Notes: generated from the letters alone by a model not told the origin. Counted from the stretch's first letter, positions 47,936-59,962 are shown. The stretch: DNA of 64,000 nucleotides from Termitomyces sp. T153 (GCA_018296165.2 JACKQL020000002.1:1798001-1862000), one strand, 5' to 3'. Numbers and translations: made by a program.

Positions 47936-48415
47936 CCCTCTCAAGGGGTCTTTTCAATTCATAGTATTTTGGATAGACTAACCCTCCTAAGGGGCCCTAG
48001 CATAGAGACTGGCCCCCTTAAGAGGTCTTATCAGTATATATTGTAGTACTCTCTTTAAGGGCAATAAAAAATGTGACACATTGAAATTGCATGAAAGCAA
48101 GAAATGAAAAAAATTTGCAAGCATTTGAATTCAGCACTAGCAACAGGGAAGCAAACAAAAGAAATAAGATGGAGGAAGAAAACATGTAGCAACAACAGAC
48201 AGAGTTGAAGGGGAAATGCTCAGTAGATCATCATAGCAAGAAACCCCATGAAGGTTTGTGCAAGGCAGCTTAGCAAAGGCATAGTGCTGCATCTTGATGT
48301 AGCAAAAGAAATGCAAGGGAAAGAAAAAAGTGTGTAAAGTATTTTTGATGGTTTTTAGTATAGTATCAAGAAATCAAGAAAAGGTAGAAGAGCTTAGCAA
48401 AGGAATGGGCTGCAC
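47936..48415 (-). other. 3' region of a family B copy, reverse
   Basis: Mirror of 43422-44015. It contains the near-palindromes CCCTCTCAAGGGGTC (47937 on), ACCCTCCTAAGGGGCCC (about 47981) and GGCCCCCTTAAGAGGTC (about 48011), then a UTR-like stretch that aligns with the other copy. No gene is seen. Confidence 0.6.
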
Positions 48416-49150
48416 TAGGTGTCATCATTGCTAGCAATGTTGGGCAGGTCTTTGTCACATAAGAGGTTGGTTTCCTCCAACTGGCAAAGTTTTGAAGTGT
48501 TGATGTTGAGGATGTCACCAGGCATATCAATATGTTCTCTAGCAAAGTAAGAGAGTAGGTGAAAGGCAGTGACTGGTCAATGTAAGACTAAACCATCTAA
48601 TTTGCAAAGTATGTAAGCACTGCCACAGTGATGACATCCATTGCCACTTAGCTGCTGTGCAGAGAACACAATGACTAGTGGTTTCATGAGTAGAGTATGA
48701 ACAAACTATAAGAAATGAGAGTGCAAGTTGAGCTAGGTCCCAGAAAGCCCACTAGATGCAAGAGGCACTAGGTTGCTAGTGCAATGTTGGTAGATGGCAA
48801 TAGCAAATAAGGAAGGGGTAACTCTGTGGGTAAACATGACTAGAGCAGAGCTAAGGTCACAAGATGAGGGTTGCTAGTGAAACAATGCTAAGGCAAGCAC
48901 TAGGCATAGCAAAGAGGGTGTTAGCAACAAGGGACAATAACAAAACAAAACTAGCTGTAGGTGCTAACATTAAATGTGGACTTGGCAAAATAGTACTCTA
49001 ATGTGGTACTGGCTGAACAAAATGATGAGGATGCTAACTCAATAGAGAGAGTGCTAGAGTGAAAGAAGGAGTTTTGGGTGAATTAATGAGAAAGCAATCA
49101 TAAAAAAAAGTTTGACTGAATACTCTTCTAGTGCTTAGCTCAATAGAGAG
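48416..49150 (-). pseudogene. Family B LTR joined to a pol tail
   Basis: On the minus strand, LTR-like sequence (about 49150 to 48710) runs into a short leader and then straight into the integrase tail AYILCKLDGLVLH and FAREHIDMPGDILNIN, ending near 48416. Gag and most of pol are absent, so this copy is an internal deletion or a recombinant. The stretch TATGAACAAACTATAAG near 48697 is the empty version of the site where the KH-domain element sits at 36910. Confidence 0.65.
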
Positions 49151-49235
49151 AGCACTAGAGTGAAAGAAGAAGTTTTGGGTGAATTAATGAAAAAGCAATC
49201 ATAAAAAAAACTGACTGAATACTCTTCTAGTGCTG
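49038..49235 (+). repeat. Tandem duplication with 101-bp period
   Basis: Two copies starting CTCAATAGAGAGAG at 49038 and 49139 and ending near CTTCTAGTGCT. They lie at the right edge of the repeat block. No coding function is seen. Confidence 0.85.
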
Positions 49236-49685
49236 TGATGTTCACATTGTTGTCATACATGCCCAGTGATTCTACATGTGCAAAGACACTTTCATTCAAT
49301 GTGTAGGATGTGCTGATCAATGTAGACCACCCCCGATGCATTCTTGGCCCCTTTAGGTGGAAATGGAGAATGAGTCAGCCCCAGCCCTAGGGAGTGAGAG
49401 GAGGCAAGGACATCGGTGGGGACATCGGAGAACTCATTTGAAAAATAGAAATATAATAAAGGGTGATGAATTCATTTATTGATTGGCCTGCATGGTTCTG
49501 GCCTCAACGCTGAACCAGAGTGAAGTGACTAGTTTACAAGAAAATTATTTCGCCAGTTGCAAATATATGTATGAATCAAATAATTGTTGTCCTGATTATC
49601 TAATCTAGCCAATGAATCATCATCTCAGAATTCAGGGACTGACACTTGTCACCAATGGAATATAGTATAAAAGAGCTTGGAAAAG
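49236..49685. other. Border between repeat block and gene stretch
   Basis: From about 49350 CpG content rises and repeat similarity ends. The sequence should contain the DNMT2 3' UTR. A minus-strand open stretch around 49240-49340 is not recognised. Confidence 0.45.
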
Positions 49686-51098
49686 CTACATTTCAAGGAA
49701 CAAATAGCTAATTAACTTCTGTACAACGGAGACATTAACACTATTTCCTATCAAACGGTATTTTGTTTTGGCAGAGATACCTACAGGCCAGACAAAGACA
49801 AAATGTGTATGAATTGGTGTAAAGTCAAAAAGTCGCAGAAGCTCAGAGGGAGAAAAATATCGTAGTCTGAGAGGTCGAAGTATTTCGACTGCACATTCTT
49901 CATGATTCAAGGAAGCTTTGATAAATCTATCAAATGTCTGCGTCGTCTGTGAATGCTCAGGAAGAGTAAGTTCATTTCTTGACTTGTGCTTACATCCAAG
50001 TTTTCATTCATCTGGAGAATAGAACCTGCGCGTTCAACCAGATGGGAATATCCTAAATGATTGTCAGGGATGGGATTTAACATCCGAAGTACATCGACAT
50101 ACCTCGAGTAAAGCAACACGTGCGCTGAGATGAGGGAAGAACGATATCAAAAAGTCGCCCCCATCTTATCAAGACCCTGTCCGGAACAGCATTTGGGTGT
50201 GGATTGTTCAATATCTCATCTGAATCCAGGTACTCCTGAACCTTTCGTACAGGCGAAGTCGTCGGCAACAGGTCATCGGACGTCTTGTCATTATCACCTT
50301 TGGTTGGGAATTCGGATCTTGAATTACTCCAGATGAAATGACCAGGTATGTTCCGCCAAATACCACCTGAGGTATCAGCAGGTACGTGGGGAAATTGATG
50401 AGCGAATCTAGCCAGTAAATAATATCGCAAACGTGAATTAGGAATCCCAAATTGCAGGGGCGTGATCAACAGCTCCAAGGTAGTATATCCAAGCGATTGC
50501 AAGACTGAAAGTAGTATCTGCCGTGTACTCGAGGTCTTTGAGTGATCATACAAAGATCAATCGAAGGTTCAGGATGTATCAGAATAAGGAAGAAGATCGC
50601 GAAGCACCTCGAAACCGGCAACATTTTCGACCAATAAATGGGAAGGTTGATTGTTGGCCGAAGTCATGTCGGGCAGAACAATTTGTATTAAGTGAAGAAA
50701 GGATTTGGCACGAGGATCGGACGCGCCATTAGCATTGGGGTTCAACACAGTGTAGGGTTGACATGCGGGAGACAGCAGCCAGAAGTCAGCATTATAGGGG
50801 ACTAAGTCGGCCGCAGTGAGTGTGGCGATGTCAACCTAGTCTAGCTGTAGTCAAAACTTATAAGTCCCTGAGCTCGAGCAAGCGGTACCTTTTGGACAGT
50901 ACTTTGAGGGAAATTGGTGCTGTATACTTGACAAGCTGTTTGATCCCAATCAAATGCTTGCACAACAGATCCATCGACCCCGCTTCGCTTGAAAGCCAGA
51001 TGCAAGCCTCCTGGTTGGTCCTATGAGCGTCTTCGAAGCACCAATGAGCTGACGGACTGACCAATACCACAGAAAAACTCTAGCGCGCGAACAGGCAT
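49686..51098 (-). CDS. DNMT2: DNMT2 (TRDMT1)-type tRNA cytosine-5 methyltransferase
   Basis: Dnmt2 proteins use S-adenosylmethionine to methylate C38 of tRNA-Asp; they look like DNA methyltransferases. The ATG at 51096-51098 opens MPVRALEFFCGIGGLHLAF (motif I, after removing a first intron), then FDWDQTACQVYSTNFPQ. Motif IV is LLSPACQPYTVLNPNA with the catalytic Cys. Next come NGASDPRAKSFLHLIQ, LLVENVAGFETSSTRQILL (motif VI ENV) and PLQFGIPNSRLRYYLLARF (motif VIII, with the Dnmt2 wording IPNSRLRY). The end has RTCCFTRGYSHLVERAGSI, LRYFSPSELLRLFDF and KTKYRLIGNSVNVSVVQKL (motif X). About five short introns are needed. There is no extra DNA-targeting domain. The frame looks intact. Confidence 0.94.
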
Positions 51099-51377
51099 GC
51101 GTATGTGTGTTTAGCTGATTTAGAAACAAAGACCATCATATTTCATGTTTATGTAACCAGACCGAACTGAACTTGCTCTTCTATCAGTTCTAAACATTTT
51201 TCCAGCCTTTCGTCTTGTTTGTGCCGTTTTTCCTCACAGTCATACGGGTTTATACGAACCTCAACGTGAAATCTACCACCCAGTGACACCTATTCTCCAG
51301 CGACACCCTGCGGAGGACCAGCAACCTTCAACAACTTTCCTTAATAAAGCCTTACTGCTTCACTGCTCTATTCATTC
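51099..51377. promoter_or_regulatory. Shared 5' region of DNMT2 and the PHD gene
   Basis: About 280 bases separate the two divergent start codons. No clear TATA box or known motif is seen, but both promoters must lie here or in untranslated exons. Confidence 0.5.
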
Positions 51378-54300
51378 ATGCTCCCGAGCCCTCATCCTTC
51401 CATGGAGGACAGATCTAACATACCCATCGAAAGCTCAAACTCTATCACTCAATCAGTCATTCCATCTGCTCTCAATTCTAATGAAGAGCGGTGTTCACCG
51501 GTGTTGAAAAACGCGAACAAAGTGGATCATCGAGCAGTGCGTTCTGAACCTTTTCTGGCTCTGAGGTGTGTCTTGTCTCTTTCAAGGCGTCAGAGGATCT
51601 TATATCTCGTAGTCCAAACCACAAAATCGATCCCACTCCCGCTTCAACGTCCTACTCTTCTCGGCAGTACAACCAGCTTCCGACCCCACAAAGGTAACGG
51701 CCCGCGTCACTCATCTAGTCTTTGTAATCCTAATCAACTTATTGTCTAGTCCCAATAATTTTGGGTACTACGTTCCGAACGTCCCATATACCCCAGAATC
51801 TCCTCTTACAAACAGGTTTGTCTTTCCCGTCCTAATATCTTGTTCTTATGTTCAATTAAGGCACATACGTATTATCAGCTCGTCCGGTTTGCATCCATAT
51901 CTCGGGTCGAATCCTCCTGCGCAACGTGCCTTCCTGCAGAAAATGTGTGTCTCCCCATATCATGCTTAAATGACTCGTTCAATGCTCCGGATTTCTAGAA
52001 TTGACGAGGAAGTGCAGACCCCTGTTATGTCTCAGCAGACTGCGACACCGGAATCCAGGTGATGCCTACGGCGTTCGATAGTCCTTTCTATGCTGAATCT
52101 TTACTCAGTCCGTTCGCGCGCAGCACGCCCCGCTACCTTGGAATTGCAACACCAAGACAAATGTTTGTAATCACATATTCATTCGAATCTGAAGTACCGC
52201 TCACATTCTTTAGTCGACCTGCATCATCTCAAATAGACCCCAAGAACAAGTCTCCATCGTAAGACGCTCTTTTTTTGAAGTTCTATGTAACAATCCTGAT
52301 CTATTATACTCCCGTGACAGCCAAAAATCTTCGTTGTCCTCTTTGCGACTAGAGCCCCCGCACCTTATATCCTCACCTGTCTCCTTTTCTTCCGACTCCC
52401 GAACATCTCATCTATCGTCTCCTTTCATGGAAAAGTTGGTCATTGTTGACCAAACCTCCAAATTCAAATTTACAATTCATCCCCGGTCCCAGCCGGATAT
52501 CTCTGAATCTCAACTCATGCAGGTTGACGATGTTCTTCCAACGTCTACCACAGCCATTTCTAAGCAGTCAGATGTCACATTGCCTTCCTCTGGCGCGAGC
52601 CCGCCCAGATCACCTCTACATCTCGCGGCCGGAGGAGAGATGGAACGCATCCGTCAAGCTACGCTGCAGAGGCGCTTAGCGCAATACCAGAACGTGGAGA
52701 GTCGTCGGCCTGAATATTTGAAAAGAACTCAGAGAACACATTCAGATCCAGATGCCACGCCATTGGAGGAAGACCGAGAAATATCCATTGGCATTGCTGA
52801 AAGCCCAATGAAGGGAAGGAGGCTGAAGCTATTTCAGGAGACTTCAGAGGAGAGTTTTGAGGAGAGTCTAATGGCAGGTGGATATGGACGTTATGTGAGT
52901 TACAAACCTCACTACTTTCCCTTCTTTAGCTGAACGTCTGGTAACAGAGGACGGCAGACTGGGTTCGTCAACCACAACCCACACTACTGACAACACCTGG
53001 AGCCCCTGGACCGTCGAACATAGTTTCAGTCCTGGAGCAAACACAAGAGCCAGCCCCGCCGAATGAAAAGGAACTTCGAAAACGGAAGAGACTTGTCGCC
53101 TTCACTGAGCGAACGTCTGGAGAAGGTGTGACAAAGCTTCACCCAGTTGAACTCGAAGGTCACGGTCGTGTCCTCTTGGATATCCCCTCTGACGGAGATG
53201 ATTTTCCCATGGTTGATAACAGTCCTTACAAGAAGAAGGGAGCCTCACGACGCAGGAAGAAGGGCGAGTTGACTGCAAAAGACAAGAAAGCACAAGCCTT
53301 GGCGGCAGCTGCGACTGGTGGCTTCCCATATAAACTGAATTGGCCGGACGCTGAGTTCCCATGGAGGTTAAGGACACAAGAACGAGAAGATGAACTGAAG
53401 GCGGAAGAGGCGGAGAAGTTGAAGGTTATTGAACGGTTTCTGGATCGTGATTCGGATGACGAAGAAGACGATGAGATGGTGACCAGAAGTTTTGCAAGGG
53501 AAGTCCCCATCAGGCGAGGACGGGGCAAAATGGTGCCGCTGTCTGGAAAACCGATTTGTGTGAGGAATACGAGTCTTCTCTTTCCAAGTGATCCAGCGGA
53601 TGCGCGTGCAGCTTTGATGTCCAAAAAAAGCGTCCGAACACTATCATATAGACAGGAAAAGAGACGTCGACATCAAGAACATGATGTGAGTGATGACGAG
53701 ATCCTTTGCATTTGTAGCGGAAGGGACGACGGACGGGAGCTGGTTCAGTGCGACGATTGTCAGACTTGGTATCACCTCGAGTGCATCGGTATCAATGACA
53801 TATCAGAACTAGGGAAGGAAGAGGATCCGTGGTTCTGTTGCCGATGTAAAGAATCTCCAAGGTCTCTCTCTTTAGAACCTATGAGCGAGCCAACATTCGT
53901 TCCTACCGATGACCGGCCTCGCATCAGTCCGTCCTTTGATGCACCATTCTTCCAACCCTCGCCCTTGCAGGACTCACCTCTGGCCTGGGACACGTCAAGG
54001 ATGCCGATGACTCCGACACAAGCACGAGATGCTGATTATGAGCCACCAATGTCTTCTGGATCAACATGGGTAGACTCTTCAAGGAAGCGGCCAATGACGC
54101 CTCAACATCTAACCTCGGTTCCTAGGGTGTACACCCATAGTACGCCGGGTTCATTTGACTCCTACGATGAACCATTTGATCCGACCTCTACCCCGTCACG
54201 AGGCATAAAGTTCGGCGCTCCCTTTGCAACGCCAAAAACAAGCCTTTGGTCCTCTCGAGCCAATGGCCTTTTCCAGACCCCTTTAAAGACTACTGGAGGA

Positions 54301-54576
54301 CGAATCATGTCAGGCAAAACCCTTGGTGGCCCGGGATCGTTGCCCTCTAGTCTCGATAACGGCGGACATGGCGCATCCTGTGATCGCTCTCTTCATGATG
54401 ACGAGTCCCCTATAAGACGTGTCAAGTCCTATGATGGGTCGAAGGTTCGGCGTATAATGGATTCACCATTAGCGTCACGTTCTATCCTCCCATACCATCT
54501 CCTCGAAGAATCCCCAATTATGCGGTATAATATCACCGGTCGACAGCAGGAGTTAGGGTATGATCCTGTACCTTGA
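51378..54576 (+). CDS. PHD-finger protein, probable chromatin reader
   Basis: The protein likely binds histone tails in the nucleus. Two in-frame ATGs exist (51378 and 51402). Several small exons to about 52260 are followed by a long Ser/Pro-rich exon to about 52894 (ending SLMAGGYGRY) and the last exon, about 52950-54576. This last exon has a basic region (KKKGASRRRKKGELTAKDKK), a Glu-rich coiled coil (EREDELKAEEAEKLKVIERF), and a PHD finger at about 53698-53860: ILCICSGRDDGRELVQC, DDCQTWYHLEC and WFCCRC, a full C4HC3 set. The Trp in CQTWYH suits H3K4 methyl-lysine binding. The C-terminal third is disordered with many SP and TP sites. No catalytic domain is seen. Exon borders in the 5' part are uncertain. 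Confidence 0.88.
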
Positions 54577-55123
54577 AGGTGTGATCCAAAGCCAACTTGC
54601 AATCTGTGATACTAGACCCTTCTGTTGATCGCCTTTGATTTTTAACAGTGTGTAAGGAATCGAGACCTTGCCAAGAATGCTATCATTATGCTTCCATTAT
54701 GTAGTATATAGGCTGTTACAAGTTACTTACCGTGTACATATACTTAACTATACCGGTGACCGATCCCTCTACCAGGACAAACTCGACCGCTTGCTCCTTA
54801 TAACGAATGGTCACGACTTTAATACACAAGTACATATCATCAAATTATAATGCATGACCCTGTTTGCCAGGCTTGTCACGGTCGATTCGGTCACGATTCT
54901 GTGACTGGGACGCGATTTGTCACGGTGCATGACTAGTATTATTGCCCACGCCTAGCCAATGTTCATGGACGCTAGTTCTGAGCCGATTTCTCGATGGTTA
55001 CTGAAAGTGATCGTTTCCGCATCGCAGTTGTCTGTCACTTTGCATGTGCACTGAACTCAATCTGAAAGTTGTTCCTTGTAGGCATTAACTGCACTCAAAT
55101 TCAAACCTCTTGATCAGTCTTTT
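54577..55123. other. Intergenic sequence after the PHD gene
   Basis: Probably the PHD gene 3' UTR and the next promoter. At about 54875-54930 the word GTCAC(G) recurs, including GTCACGATTCTGTGAC, which could form a small hairpin. No gene is seen. Confidence 0.5.
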
Positions 55124-56885
55124 ATGGGTAAGACCAATCACCTTATGCAAAACAATGTGGTTCATGGCCAGCCTTCTAAAGCCTATGCCTCGGAACTACG
55201 TTCTCAATTTCCATCAACTTCCACAGAGCTCGCCTTTGTAGACTTTTGGCGCAGTTTGGCCCTGAAACTAGAGCATGATATTCAAGTGCTGAAGGAAAAG
55301 TATGAGGCTGAACAGATCAGTGCGCCCATTGGTCATGACGGTCCGTGTCAGGCAGTGTACTCATCATGCATTGGCAGGAACGTCTGCTTTAGAGAGTGGA
55401 GTAATGTCTGGCTCGTCTCTTTCCGCCCCAAACTCAAGTTTGGAACAGCCAGTCACTTCAAAGAAAAAACCAAAGAAAAAGCCTGGGCCCACCACGACCT
55501 CTTGTTCTGAGAACACGATGCGAAAACTGCCGATTCCTCGTCCAGACCTGAAGGCCATCTTGGAGGACCTATCATTACGAAATATGTCCATGTCTTGGGT
55601 TCAATCACAGCATTCCTTATTTTCTACCCTCGACAGCTTCATGCAACTAACTGCCTTGCCTGAAGCAAGATTGGATCTGTTGACCTCTGTCACTCTCCGC
55701 GCTGTGAACGCGATTGCGAAGCAAATTTGCGACATCATATCACCGCTAGTCCCTAGTGGTTCCTCAGATTCAGACACTCTCAACTGCTTAGGGATTGCGT
55801 TGCATCATGTTCTAGCGGAGTCTTTACCTCCGCTGGAACAAGTACTGCCACAGACTGCTGAACCTATAGTTGCAATTCTTGACAGAACAACAAGACTAAT
55901 TCTGCTCCCATTGGTCCATGCATTTTATGCTAGATCAGAGACTTACCTCGGTTCGCTATTTCTGCCTCCTTCTGTCGGTCTCACGGATAAAATCTTGGAG
56001 CCATCGGCCAGTTCTCACCGCTCATTGTCCCTTGACATACGGGTCGATATGCTGGACCTCTTTAGGAAAATCTTCTGTCTTCTTGACGGACGCCTTCAAT
56101 CATTCGCAACTTCATCAGTATCACATACATTCCGGGCCTCTCTGATTCTGGAAACTATACGTGAGCTTGACAGAGTATTATCAGTCGTCCCGGCGGCTAA
56201 TACCTCTCACGATCCTAATGGCGGCGTCGACATTCATGACAAACGGTATCGACGAACACGACCCGATCGTGTGAAGAGACTTGCAAAGAAAGACTCTCTT
56301 TGGTATCTGTGTACTGTTCTTCACCTACTGCTTTGCGAATCCTCAAGTGTAGGCGCCTCACAGCCAGAGACAGTTCCAGTCATATCTCAGGGCACATGCG
56401 AGAAAGACGCATTGACGGATAATTTCCAAGGAGCTCGGCTATTGAGCAAGGGTATCTCAGACGCTCTCTTTCAGCTTGTCACACGATGTAACCGGCCGTT
56501 GCCAAGCTCCCTCCAATCACAAACATCTAAAGTTGAAATCAAAACTCCGCGTGGGCGCGTTGAGTTTGAACACACGCGCAGTCAAGGAGGCCTGGAATGT
56601 GTCGAAGAATGTAGAACGGCAGGCTTTCGAGGTTGGGATAATGGGGATATCGACAGGCATGAGAACTGCGTTCGCATGTTCAAAGACAATCGGAACGCAG
56701 GTGTTCAAGTCGATAATAGTGTCGATGCTACCGGAAGTGATCAGCCTGTAGGCTCAGCTTCACAGGGAGCAAAGTTATATGATCATGATCATGGAAGTAA
56801 AATTGAACTGGACGAAGTAGGGTATGGGATGCTCCTTGGCGTGTTAGAGCGTTATTGGGTCTGGAGCAGGTCTTGGGAGTTCTGA
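55124..56885 (+). CDS. Unrecognised fungal protein, alpha-helical
   Basis: I do not recognise this gene. A first exon from ATG 55124 reads through ELAFVDFWRSLALKLEHDIQ and VLKEKYEAEQISAPIGHDG. A 40-bp GT..AG intron (about 55340-55379) joins it to TSALESGVMSGSSLS. The second exon, open to 56885, has a basic patch (TSKKKPKKKPGPTTT), then Leu-rich helices (LDLLTSVTLRAVNAIAKQIC, GIALHHVLAESLPPLEQVLP), a central part HAFYARSETYLGSLFLPPS, a Lys/Arg patch (DKRYRRTRPDRVKRLAKKDS), and a charged tail. The ATG is followed directly by GTAAG, so the true start could lie upstream. Splicing and the long open frame support a real gene. Confidence 0.75.
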
Positions 56886-59800
56886 AGTTTAGAAGGTTAA
56901 AAATCAAGCATAAAGGCATAATACTGTCGAGCATACGCAAGCTACTTATAATAAACCTTTGGGATTACCAACTTGAGGTTATAAGGTTGGGCAATTACGA
57001 AAATGTTTCACATGCTTCGGGGAAGAAATCTCGCGTTGTTGCGCCACTCCTTGTAGCTAGTTGACCCACTTTGCTGGGAGTCTTGAGCCAGAGAAGGAAG
57101 AATAAGACATGTAAGCTCATTGCCTTCGTTGCGGGGAGATCCGAGGGACGTTCTGTTGGAACATCACGGTATATTTGTCAGTGATGCTGGGAACGGTATT
57201 TCAGTTTCAGCATCTGTATTCCCGACTGGTTCCTACTTATCGTTCTAACCTATTTTTAATCCATCACAATGTAGTAATTGATGTTTAGTGCTGGCATATC
57301 TTCACAGAAAACATTTGATCCTTCGCTTTCGGCGTTGAATCAGAGACTTATTACAGACGAACGCTCGAATTGGTCATATCAGACAACAGTTACAACAGTA
57401 ATGTCATTTCTTCTTGATGTCGTAATAACACCGTACTAGTTCTGTTTTGCGCTGTTCTCCTTGGGGCAGACGTCAATTGAATGAATGTGGACATAGGATC
57501 CGCATTGGCGACCTGTACATCTTGGTGCTTTTAAATCTTCCATGACACTTGTTAACGTTCTCATCATGCTGCTATGCGGCTTTCGCTCCCTGATCTGCGA
57601 CCATCATTCTCGTAATATTGCTGATTTCTTTCTTTCTGAAGATGGTTTGGAACGTTAATCGACATTCACGTAGCGCATGAATAGTAGATGCTCCCCGCGT
57701 ACTTGCATATGTGCTCCAAGCAAGAAGACCATTTTGAAGGTCTTCTATGTATCAAAAGACGTCGGTGTCCGAAAGGTTCCTTTGAGGTCGCCGTCCTCCC
57801 GAATTGCATTCAGTCTCCGAGTCGGACCACTGTAAGTGTACTTGAATGTCTGACTTTAACTTTTAATCTTTCTCCGCTGCATTCCGCAACTGCATTTGTG
57901 TGACCTAGCCTCTACCAAAAGCCTATGGATAAGCACAGAAAAAAAATATGGCTTTCAATTTACCCATTTTCAATCGATCACTGCGGTGCGCCTACTGACC
58001 ATCGCGGCCGCCGTAAATAGCACGTCACACCACCCCACATGTCCAGATATGTTTAGAATAACATATATCTTGACCGGTGAGACTATTGACGTATACGGTC
58101 GACCAACGATGCGTCACTGTGTGCGGAAAAGAAGCTGCAAAAAGTGATACGCGGTGCCCTTGTATCGATCATGTTGTGGGTTCTCTCTGAGCCATCAGGC
58201 CTTGGGCATTGAATACCGCCCTCGTGACGTTTCTTGCAAGTGTTAAATTGTCAAACTTATGGGCATGCTTAAGCTTTTCGCTTGGTCTGGAGAGGTCTGA
58301 CATTCAACGTTCAGAACGAGAGCTTGGCATCGATTATCGATAAAAACAGTAATGTGCGTCATAGCCCTTTGCCTTTCTCTATCAATGTCGTCCCGAGTTT
58401 GCCTGTATCGCGAGAAGCCCCAAAGTCTGCCAATCACCTACGCAGTGCTGAGGTGATTGGTTAGCAGGCGAAAAAAGGCCCTGACTGATCGTCGCTGGTA
58501 TTGAAGCGGGAAACCTGATGGACAGCGGCGGCCTGAGGCAGGGCGAAATTGTAAAAATTGAGGGTGCATTTATGAAAGGAGGAAGAACCAGAAGGAGTTT
58601 TTTAGCTTGATTTTAGCCGTTTTTACAAGTGCAGAACTTCTTTTCTCAGCAGAACTCAGCAGAAATGTTCAATCCCCACTCATCACGAGCCAGAAGTCCC
58701 CAAAAAATTGTGGTCGTGTGCTACCCGCCATCGGAGAATGACGCCGGCGATCGAGGTGGTCACCGGGTTGCACAATGCAGTCGTGCAAATATACACATGA
58801 ATAACATAATGTAGTGGTAAAAGCTTAGAGATTAACACTTGCTACGGAAAAGTGTCTGTCATTTGATTGGATGTAAGCAATGCATTTGAAACTCGCGCCA
58901 AGCGACGGCAAGAGCAAAGAGCTCGTGCGCTATCAGGAACGACCAAATCAATCATATTGTGACCTCGGTCGGGTAATAGCTGGGGCTGGTCAATTGAGCC
59001 GTATACACCCGGGCCAGCGCCGACGCCATTGGCTATCGCGAATTTCAGAGGCCCGGTTTACGGTTAGTGACCTTGTGATTCTTCGTGTCCGTGTCCTTCC
59101 ATGGTTTTGCATTCACAAGCAAAGGACGAGTAAGCCAGCATTACAAGTTACGAATGGTGAGGTACACCCGAGAACGTTCCATACAGTGCACTCGTACAAC
59201 GGCCTCTGTGTCTGGCTTTGAGCGTGCATGCCGTATATTGGCGCGGAGACAGAGACGAACCAGGGACATTAAACATTTCTCTACAAGTACTCTGTTAGAG
59301 TATATACATACATGGACCTACAGGGACCTATGTATGTGTGCCGTACGGCGATTTTGGGGTTCTTCTGTAGGGCCACGAGGCATGGTGATGTGTGATAGAC
59401 GATGATCAGTGATTTCGATGATGTGGTCTGTTGACTGGGAAGCGGTGCTTCTCGAGCTACTTGCATGTAGCCAGAAGGATCAGCGAAGACCTCGAGGTGG
59501 GTCACGGGATGGATGTCTTGTGCCTGGGGTTGTGGTGCAAAGGAAATGCGGGGGATTTAAAGACGGAGGCGGATAGAAAGCAAGAATGTATTGCATAGCA
59601 TTCAATATCGGCGAAGCCCAGAAAGTCTATGATTTGAATTCTGCTAAATTAAGGGTTTGTAGAGGGCCATCGACGGAAGAAAAGGCGTCCAGGGTTGCAA
59701 CCGAAGATGCAGGTGAAAACATATGGGGCGGGGGGCAGTCATGGGCAGGGTAGTAATTCAGGAACGGGGGGATGGGAGGACTGAGGAGGATGTGCAGGAT

Positions 59801-59962
59801 ATACTCGGAGGGAAGCACTGCGGACAGCTCGACGTTTGCCCGCGGGGGACGACCATTGGCTGCCCACTCCCGGCCCGATGGGGATCGATCGATCTCAGAT
59901 CCATCGGCAAAATTCCCACACGGTGCAGATATAACTAACGATCACTTTCGACCTTCTCCCAA
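56886..59962. other. 3-kb gene-poor interval
   Basis: No supported gene. Short open stretches exist on both strands (57688-58147, 58880-59221, 59281-59818) but lack family motifs, good starts or splice patterns. The sequence is CpG-normal and free of recognisable repeats. A stretch on the minus strand at about 59281-59530 gives a readable peptide (THLEVFADPSGYMQVARE) without an ATG and could be an exon of an unseen gene. The FYVE gene promoter lies at the right end. Confidence 0.5.

Noticed and set aside
49686..51098. DNMT2 as a RIP or maintenance DNA methyltransferase
   Set aside because: The motifs, size and IPNSRLRY wording are of Dnmt2 type, and no BAH, RFTS or long N-terminal domain is present.
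54875..54930. GTCACG-rich hairpin as a regulatory RNA
   Set aside because: The stem is only five base pairs and lies in a likely 3' UTR; nothing else supports a function.
57688..58147. Plus-strand ORFs in the gene-poor interval
   Set aside because: Short, no motif, no convincing splice partners.
58880..59221. 113-residue plus-strand ORF
   Set aside because: Composition looks random and no domain is seen.
59281..59818. Possible minus-strand gene upstream of the FYVE gene
   Set aside because: Some readable peptide but no ATG, no full exon chain and no family; kept only as a note.
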